Origin: Pseudomonadota bacterium
GTDB taxonomy: Bacteria; Pseudomonadota; Gammaproteobacteria; Steroidobacterales; Rariloculaceae
Direction: 5' to 3'
DNA: 12,511 nt
Assembly: GCA_009843005.1 (NCBI GenBank)
Contig: VYEH01000386.1
Location: 5,050 to 17,560 of the forward strand
Of this stretch, positions 7,516 to 12,511 are shown in pieces (within the stretch, counting starts at the first letter, position 1; the number at the start of each line of letters is the position of its first letter). The notes under the pieces were generated by a model that saw only the letters and a list, made by a program, of their open reading frames with translations, made no database searches and had not been told where the DNA came from. The translations under genes and the position numbers were made by a program.

Positions 7516-7968
7516 CTACTCCCAGACGATGCACCGGGCATTGCAGGCCACCGACGCGTCGGTCCCGTCGCCCTGGGTGGCATGCACCTGCCACCAGTTG
7601 GTGAACTCGTCCACCTGGATACTGCAGGTGGCCACGTCCTCGGGGCCGTCCATGCCCTCGATCTCCACCTTGGTCAGGAAGCACAGGGAATTGGAGGCGT
7701 CCGCCAGCGGCTTCTGGTCGTCGGCCGGTCCCGGACGGGGGGACCCGTCTCGATTGGCGCCCCGGAGCCAGGCATCCTGTTCCGACTCCTCGATGATACT
7801 CAGTTGAGCTGCGCCTCCCCCAGCCGTAATCTGCGCCGCGATCTCACTGATCTGCGACTGCAGCCCTTCCATCTCCCCGCTCCCGGTCCCCTGGCCCTGG
7901 CCGGTGAAGAGCCAGGTCAGAACGCTCGCGATCAACGCGGCAGCGACGGCGGTCATTGCTGATTTCAT
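7516..7968 (-). CDS. Small secreted or membrane-anchored protein with C-terminal four-cysteine domain
   Basis: A 150-residue protein, first gene of the PepSY operon. Residues 5-21 are hydrophobic and could be either an uncleaved anchor or a signal peptide. A Gly-rich stretch (22-31) and a short helical, Gln/Ser/Ile-rich stretch (33-48) with coiled-coil character follow. The C-terminus (95-150) has CFLTKVEIEG, C115, a WW pair and CNARCIVWE; Cys96, 115, 142 and 146 could make two disulphides. This CFLT...C...W...C.A.C pattern occurs in small secreted beta-rich domains, but I cannot name the family. The start ATG 7968 has GGGGG nine bases upstream. The operon position suggests an accessory periplasmic partner of the PepSY pair. 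Function unknown. Confidence 0.75.
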   Translation of the reverse strand: MKSAMTAVAAALIASVLTWLFTGQGQGTGSGEMEGLQSQISEIAAQITAGGGAAQLSIIEESEQDAWLRGANRDGSPRPGPADDQKPLADASNSLCFLTKVEIEGMDGPEDVATCSIQVDEFTNWWQVHATQGDGTDASVACNARCIVWE

Positions 7969-8003
7969 CTACGTATCCCCCGGGGCCCGAATTCGATGCC
8001 CTC

Positions 8004-8032
8004 ACTCTAGCCAGCGTCATGATCCCGATCAA
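8004..8032 (-). promoter_or_regulatory. Probable sigma70-type promoter of the PepSY operon
   Basis: On the minus strand TTGATC (8027-8032) and TAGAGT (8004-8009) are separated by 17 bases, the best spacing for a housekeeping promoter, each matching consensus at four of six positions. Transcription would start near 7997, giving a leader of about 30 bases before ATG 7968. Found by eye. Confidence 0.5.
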
Positions 8033-8116
8033 CCCGATGCTCCTGCTGAATGGCGGCCGTAGACGATTCTTGACGCACGCGACGCTTCCCTGGGCGCGGC
8101 GGAGCACCGTCGGCAT

Positions 8117-8144
8117 TTCGATTGCGCAGCGAATGCGCTAGACT
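8117..8144 (+). promoter_or_regulatory. Probable sigma70-type promoter of the lipoprotein gene
   Basis: TTCGAT (8117-8122) and TAGACT (8139-8144) are 16 bases apart. The spacer contains an inverted repeat GCGCA-GCGAA-TGCGC (8124-8138) that could be an operator or chance. Transcription would start near 8151, about 24 bases before the GTG start at 8175. The -35 is weak and the -10 is fair. Confidence 0.4.
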
Positions 8145-8174
8145 GATTCGATCGATCGGCCATTGGAGATGCTC

Positions 8175-8519
8175 GTGAAGAAAGACAGGAGTATGGCCCT
8201 GGTTGCGGTGCTCTGTTCCGCGTTGTTGGCGGGATGCGCGGGTCAACAGGAAGTATCCGGGAATGCGGCCCTGCAGGCGAACGACGCCGAGGCCCCGGAT
8301 GCCGAGACGTTGCAGGAGATCAGGCTCAACGCCGAGCAGGTGGCGCTGCAAAGCCAACCTCAGGATTCGGACGTTGTCTGCGAACGCGTCGTCCCCACCG
8401 GCTCACTCATCCCCCAGCGCCGGTGCCTGACCCGGGCGGCCATGCGCGAGGAGACCGAGCAGGCCCAGGAATGGCTGCGCAGCGACGGCTCGCGGGGCGC
8501 CATCACGGAAGTACGCTAG
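8175..8519 (+). CDS. Small putative lipoprotein of unknown function
   Basis: A 114-residue lipoprotein. The signal peptide MKKDRSMALVAVLCSALLAGC carries an LLAGC lipobox with the lipidated cysteine at position 21. The mature part is acidic and helical, with two further cysteines in the VVCERV and QRRCLT segments about 18 residues apart that could form a disulphide, and a predicted helix near the C-terminus (AAMREETEQAQEWLR). The frame is open to a TTG at 8163 and an ATG at 8169, but GTG 8175 is preferred because GGAG (8165-8168) sits six bases before it; the ATG follows that element directly, with no spacing. It stands alone on the plus strand between divergent and convergent neighbours. I do not recognise the family beyond the VCERV-x-TGS-xxxx-RRCLT pattern, which is common in small gammaproteobacterial proteins. 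Confidence 0.8.
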   Translation: MKKDRSMALVAVLCSALLAGCAGQQEVSGNAALQANDAEAPDAETLQEIRLNAEQVALQSQPQDSDVVCERVVPTGSLIPQRRCLTRAAMREETEQAQEWLRSDGSRGAITEVR

Positions 8520-8593
8520 AAAGGCGGCGACCGGAGCAGCGGAGCTTCGGCGCCGGCAGTCTGATGTTGGCCCGCTGAAAGCGCGGCGGCCTG

Positions 8594-9625
8594 TCAGCGC
8601 TCCCAGAGCTCGCACTCGTAGGGCAGCACTGCCAGCCCCGGCACCCACATCCAGTGCGCGGTGCGCACCGACGGCCCCGTCAGGTTGACCGGATCCCAGG
8701 CGGTCAGTTCATAGTCCAGGCGGCTTCCATCGGGAGTCGGCGTAAACCTCTCCACCAACCGCACGTCGGGACTCTGCGGCGTGCCCGCCTCGTCTGACAG
8801 CGGCCAGTCGACCCGCGTTGTCGTCACGACCAGGGTCTCCCCTTCCCAGGCGCCGACCGAAAACCCCAACGGGCCCGCCGGCTGAGTCGAGGGATCCGGC
8901 GCCGGCTCCATGTGTATCGTGCGAACGATGTCGTGCTCGTGGCTCCGCAGGGTCAGCTCGGAACCGCCATCGGTGAACTCAAGCACAGAGGGATGAAACA
9001 TGGCCCTGGGCATGCCGTCCTGCACACAGTCGAGCACCGGCTCATCCGTCAGCAGGTCGAACGCCTCGCGAGCCGCCAGCGCCGACTCGGTGAGCATCTC
9101 GTCCGCGTTGTCCGGCATGCCGCCGCCGCCGAACTCGCCGACACCCCACGCCCAGACCCGGAAGATGCCGCTGGCATCGCGGATCGCCTCCTCTCGCCTC
9201 GCGTCGTCGATGACAGTCCTTTCGACTTCCAGGCGTTGTTCCGAAAACCGCAGCGGACGGGGACGCGAGCTGCCCGTAAACTCCAGGCCGTTGGGCAGCA
9301 ACATGTTCGTCAGGGCCATCTCGTTGGCGTGGCGCCGGGAGACGTAACCCGCGACCCGCACATGGTCGCCGACGTTGACGATGTCGGCAGTCCAGCCGAG
9401 CCGCGCGAGCCAGGTCACCGGACCCGACTCCACCTCCCAGTTCTCGCCGGCCGTATCCCGCAGCCTGATCCGGACATGCGGATTGCGCCAGAAGACTTCC
9501 GTTACCGGACCCTCCAACTCGACGATGTTGTCCATGTCGAAGAGGACGTTATTTGGGGGACCGTGATGGGCGAGCGCCGCGGTTGACAGGGTCAGTACGA
9601 CCAACAGAAAGGAAATTCGTGTCAT
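8594..9625 (-). CDS. Secreted DUF6152 family protein with C-terminal beta-rich module
   Basis: A 343-residue exported protein. Residues 1-19 are a signal peptide ending in ALA, so the mature protein begins HHG. Residues about 20-120 match DUF6152: an N-terminal HH, a membrane-free beta domain with VELEGPVTEVFWRNPHVRIR, a GW segment and NVGDHVRVAGY. The C-terminal ~200 residues contain ERFT, SVGAWEGETLVVTTT and a last PYECELWER, a module often seen in secreted proteins of unknown function next to DUF6152. The frame extends to TTG 9637, but ATG 9625 is preferred as it gives a normal signal peptide and has GGTGGTG upstream. It is divergent from the PQQ dehydrogenase gene, with 131 bases between the starts. 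Function unknown; a periplasmic binding role is possible. Confidence 0.85.
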   Translation of the reverse strand: MTRISFLLVVLTLSTAALAHHGPPNNVLFDMDNIVELEGPVTEVFWRNPHVRIRLRDTAGENWEVESGPVTWLARLGWTADIVNVGDHVRVAGYVSRRHANEMALTNMLLPNGLEFTGSSRPRPLRFSEQRLEVERTVIDDARREEAIRDASGIFRVWAWGVGEFGGGGMPDNADEMLTESALAAREAFDLLTDEPVLDCVQDGMPRAMFHPSVLEFTDGGSELTLRSHEHDIVRTIHMEPAPDPSTQPAGPLGFSVGAWEGETLVVTTTRVDWPLSDEAGTPQSPDVRLVERFTPTPDGSRLDYELTAWDPVNLTGPSVRTAHWMWVPGLAVLPYECELWER

Positions 9626-9756
9626 TGTCACCACCAATCTGCGATTTACTGCACTTTATCAGTCTGCCTGTTGCGCATCCATTCGCCTAGCACGGTTGCA
9701 ATTCGGTATGCTCCGCTATCTCGGAAAATCCAACAGACACAATCAGGGAGCGTATC

Positions 9757-11616
9757 GTGTTGAAGCTAAGCGGCTATTCGTGGAATCTTTCTCGAATCGG
9801 CGGATCCCTGGCCACCGCCCTGGCCTGCCTCTTCCTGGGGCTGGGTTCGGCGTGCAGCCAGGAAGCCTCGCCCGGAGGCGATTTCACCGGCGAACAACTG
9901 GCTCAATGGCCCACCGACAGCTGGCCCACCAACGGCGGCAACCTCTTCAATCAGCGCTTTTCGCCGCTGACCGAAATCAACAGGGACAATGTCTCGCAAC
10001 TCCAGGGCGTCTGGCGCACCCGGCTCGGCGGCTCCGGAGTCGAGCAGAAATACTCGGGCGAAGCCCAACCCATTGTCCACGACGGCGTGGCCTACATCGT
10101 CACCGGCGCCGACGACGTCTTCGCCATCAGCGTGGAAACCGGCGATATCCTCTGGATCTACGAGGCCAACCTGGATCAGTCCATCGACGTCATCTGCTGC
10201 GGCTGGACGAGCCGCGGAGTCGGCCTGAGCGAGGACAAGGTCTTCGTCGGCCAACTGGATGCGCACATGGTCGCGCTGGATCGCCAGAGCGGCGAGGTCG
10301 TGTGGGATACGCAAACCGAGAACTGGGAGGAAGGCTACTCGCTCACAAGCGCCCCCCTCTACTACGACGGCCTGGTGATCACCGGGTTCGCCGGCGCCGA
10401 GCGCGGCATCCGGGGACGGGTCAAGGCATACGATGCCGATGACGGTTCCCTGGTATGGACGTTCTACACCGTGCCCGGCCCGGGCGAGTTCGGCAGTGAA
10501 ACCTGGCCTCAGCCCGGCTCCCCGTACGCCGACGTTTACCTGTACGGCGGCGGTTCGGTGTGGCAGACACCGGCGATCGACCCGGAGCTGGGCCTGGTGT
10601 ATTTCTCCACCGGCAACCCCGGCCCCGACTTCGCGGGCTACGTCCGCGAGGGCGACAACCTGTTCACCACGTCCATGCTCGCGCTGGATGTCCATACCGG
10701 CGAATACCGCTGGCACTTCCAGCAGGTACACCACGACATCTGGGACTACGACGCGGCCAATCCGGTGGTCCTGTTCGACATCGAAATCGACGGCGAGCCC
10801 CGACAGGCCATTGCCGAAGCCAGCAAAACCGGCTGGGTCTACATTCTGGATCGCGTGACCGGCGAACCGCTGATCGGGATTGAGGAACGGCCCGTGCCGC
10901 AGGACGAACGGCACCTGACATCGCCCACGCAACCGTACCCGGAGGGGGATTCGTTCGTACATCAATTCATCGACATCGTACCCCAGGGCTACCCGCCACT
11001 GGTCAACCAGGGACGCATCTTCACGACGTTCTGGATGGAAGGCACGATTATGATGCCGGGTCCCTTCGGGGGCGCCAACTGGCCGCCGAGCGCATACGAT
11101 CCCGCAAGCGGCATACTCTACGTCTGCGCCAACGAACGGCCGGGTTTGTTCCGCGGTGGCGAGATGGATAACCACCTGCCCGAAATGCCGGGCGATTCCT
11201 ATATCGGTGGGTTCTTCGGCCACGTGGAATTCCCGAACCACGGCATTCTCGCGGCCATGGACATGCACACCAATACCATCGTCTGGCGGCAGCGGTGGCA
11301 GCAATTCTGCTACAGCGGCGTGCTGGCAACGGCCGGCGGATTGCTGTTCACGGGCCAGAGCGACGGCCGGATCATGGCCCTGGACTCAAGCGACGGCTCG
11401 ACCCTGTGGGAGTTCCAGACAGGCGCCGGACTGAACGCCCCGGTGAGCACGTTCGAGCACAACGGCGAGCAACACATCATCGCCTACTCCGCGGGCAACC
11501 TCTTTGCGGAATCGCCTCGGGGCGACAGCGTCTGGCTGTTCTCGCTCAGCGGGACCATGGACGAAGCCCGGCCGCAAGACTTCGAGCCCAACGTCACTGA
11601 GCCGGTGCATCAATAG
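9757..11616 (+). CDS. PQQ-dependent quinoprotein dehydrogenase
   Basis: A 619-residue exported eight-bladed beta-propeller enzyme that would oxidise an alcohol, sugar or similar substrate in the periplasm with pyrroloquinoline quinone. Key residues seen: Glu102 (GEAQPIV), the vicinal pair Cys147-Cys148 followed by Arg153 (CCGWTSRG), the metal-ligand Asn287 (STGNPGPDF), the catalytic Asp330 in HHDIWDYD, and the blade-closing CYSGVLATAGGLLFTG at 518-533. Asp332 makes a DxD at the metal site. No CxxCH is present, so it is not a quinohaemoprotein and needs a separate cytochrome acceptor. An N-terminal hydrophobic segment (about 15-32) is the signal; SAC at 31-33 is a poor lipobox. The start is GTG 9757, six bases after GGGAG. 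It is followed 15 bases later by the NHL gene. Substrate class is undetermined. Confidence 0.93.
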   Translation: MLKLSGYSWNLSRIGGSLATALACLFLGLGSACSQEASPGGDFTGEQLAQWPTDSWPTNGGNLFNQRFSPLTEINRDNVSQLQGVWRTRLGGSGVEQKYSGEAQPIVHDGVAYIVTGADDVFAISVETGDILWIYEANLDQSIDVICCGWTSRGVGLSEDKVFVGQLDAHMVALDRQSGEVVWDTQTENWEEGYSLTSAPLYYDGLVITGFAGAERGIRGRVKAYDADDGSLVWTFYTVPGPGEFGSETWPQPGSPYADVYLYGGGSVWQTPAIDPELGLVYFSTGNPGPDFAGYVREGDNLFTTSMLALDVHTGEYRWHFQQVHHDIWDYDAANPVVLFDIEIDGEPRQAIAEASKTGWVYILDRVTGEPLIGIEERPVPQDERHLTSPTQPYPEGDSFVHQFIDIVPQGYPPLVNQGRIFTTFWMEGTIMMPGPFGGANWPPSAYDPASGILYVCANERPGLFRGGEMDNHLPEMPGDSYIGGFFGHVEFPNHGILAAMDMHTNTIVWRQRWQQFCYSGVLATAGGLLFTGQSDGRIMALDSSDGSTLWEFQTGAGLNAPVSTFEHNGEQHIIAYSAGNLFAESPRGDSVWLFSLSGTMDEARPQDFEPNVTEPVHQ

Positions 11617-11631
11617 GCTGGAGAAATCAGA

Positions 11632-12511
11632 ATGAACACAGTCAGGATCGCCGGATTCACGGTGGCGGCTTCGCTTTCGGCCCTCGGCGCGGCCCAGACC
11701 GACTCGGAGTTGACGTGTGACTGCATGCCTGTCACGGGCCAGCCGGCAGCGGACGTGCTGGCGTCCGAGGATCTCTGGGGCAACCCGACGTTCATAGGCG
11801 GCATTACCAACAAGGGCCCCGATTCCGGCAGCGTCTGGTGACCCGGCGCCGTGGCGCTGGACAGCGCCAATGACCTGCTCTACATCCCGGCCTACGGCAA
11901 CGGCGGGTTTCGGGCCTTTCAACTGAACGAGCAGGGCCTGCCCGTGGACCGCCAGGCCCGCTTCATCACCAGCCGCGAGAGCCTGTTCGGCCGCCGTTCG
12001 GTACCCCCCACCAATTCCCGGGAAGCCCAGTTTCCCGGCGCGGGCGCCATCGTCGACAGTTCCACCGGGCGGTTCTTCACGGGGGACATGTTCGCCAACC
12101 GCATTCTGGTCTACGACGGCGACCCGGACCGGCTGGCGCAATTCCCCCCGGCGGAGTTCGTCATCGGTCAACCCGACTTCAATTCCACCCGCCGCGGTCT
12201 CGGCCCGAACCGGATGGGCGCCATTTCCGGCAGGCAACTGGACCGGCAGAACCAGCGGCTCTTCGTTTCCGCCGGCCCGAACAACCGCGTGCTGATATTC
12301 GACGTGGACCCCGACCGGCTCGAAAACGATCCCCGTGCCGTCGCCGTCATCGGCCAGGACGACCTTGAAAGCCGCGACCCGGGTGCCGGCCCGTCGGCGT
12401 TCAACCGGCCTGGCAGTATTGCCTACGATCCGGTGCTGGAACGGCTGTTCGTGGCGGACAACGGCAACAACCGCGTGCTCGTCTTCGACGCCGATCCCGC
12501 TGATACGAATA
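11632..12511 (+). pseudogene. NHL-repeat protein gene, broken by one in-frame TGA and cut by the window end
   Basis: The frame opens at ATG 11632 (GGAG upstream) with a signal peptide ending near LGAAQ, then CDC, and runs 69 codons to a TGA at 11839-11841. The same frame continues without another stop to the window end (223 more codons). It encodes NHL-type repeats: PGAVALDSANDLLYIPAYGN directly after the stop, then two clear units, FVIGQPDF...RLFVSAGPNNRVLIFDVDP and VAVIGQDD...RLFVADNGNNRVLVFDADP. NHL repeats fold into secreted beta-propellers. The word before PG in the later unit is NR, so the lost codon may have been CGA (Arg), changed to TGA by one C-to-T step; TGG (Trp) is also possible. 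Sequencing error, recent mutation or recoding cannot be told apart here. It sits in an operon with the PQQ dehydrogenase. Confidence 0.75.

Noticed and set aside
8520..8593. A shared terminator between the convergent lipoprotein and DUF6152 genes
   Set aside because: No stem longer than a few base pairs and no T-run on either strand was found.
9626..9756. Promoters for the DUF6152 and PQQ dehydrogenase genes
   Set aside because: The best plus-strand pair (TTGCAA and TATCTC) has a 15-base spacer and the minus strand offers none, so neither is good enough to list.
9766..11304. A 512-residue open frame on the minus strand opposite the PQQ dehydrogenase
   Set aside because: It is a frame shadow of a high-GC gene. 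The plus-strand frame has all quinoprotein active-site residues, whereas the minus-strand frame has no signal, domain or ribosome site.
11839..11841. TGA read as selenocysteine
   Set aside because: NHL repeats have no known selenocysteine at this point, and no obvious stem-loop was seen just after the codon; a simple point change explains it better.
11386..12237. A 283-residue minus-strand frame spanning the broken NHL gene
   Set aside because: It overlaps both the end of the dehydrogenase and the NHL frame. The plus-strand frame shows real NHL repeats on the far side of the stop, so the minus-strand frame is a shadow.

Overview
The window looks like a high-GC chromosomal segment from a Gram-negative bacterium. 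A long TonB-dependent receptor, a protein with an outer-membrane-barrel-like C-terminus, a lipoprotein with a lipobox, several Sec signal peptides and periplasmic c-type cytochromes all require an outer membrane. The mix of a DUF6152 protein, a PQQ beta-propeller dehydrogenase, a PepSY-TM pair and a TonB receptor suggests a gammaproteobacterium; this is an inference from gene content, not a proof.

Layout. The left part (125-7968) is all on the minus strand and is read from right to left. First comes a three-gene operon: a small secreted or anchored protein with four C-terminal cysteines (7516-7968), followed by two paralogous PepSY-associated membrane proteins (6825-7508 and 6118-6825). The second PepSY gene starts on the stop codon of the first. 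After about 200 bases without a gene comes a 996-residue TonB-dependent receptor (2926-5916). After a 98-base gap carrying a perfect 11-bp hairpin come two cytochrome genes that touch each other: a protein with an N-terminal monohaem cytochrome c domain fused to a probable outer-membrane beta-barrel (1720-2826), and a secreted five-haem cytochrome (125-1711). A divergent promoter region (about 7997-8151) separates this block from a small lipoprotein gene on the plus strand (8175-8519). Next, on the minus strand, is a secreted DUF6152 protein (8594-9625). Divergent from it on the plus strand are a PQQ-type quinoprotein dehydrogenase (9757-11616) and, 15 bases after it, an NHL-repeat protein (11632 to the window end) whose frame is broken by one in-frame TGA at 11839-11841.

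How the genes may work together. The left block combines an outer-membrane importer, a pair of inner-membrane proteins with conserved histidines of the kind that could bind haem b, an outer-membrane protein carrying its own cytochrome, and a multihaem cytochrome. This is consistent with electron transfer across the envelope coupled to uptake or redox change of a metal or metal chelate. The substrate cannot be read from the sequence. The right block is a periplasmic oxidation module whose natural electron acceptor would be a c-type cytochrome. No stretch longer than 300 bases lacks a gene, and I see no rRNA, tRNA, CRISPR array, transposase or integrase. The first 24 bases are homopolymeric and may be a cut terminator or a low-quality sequence end.
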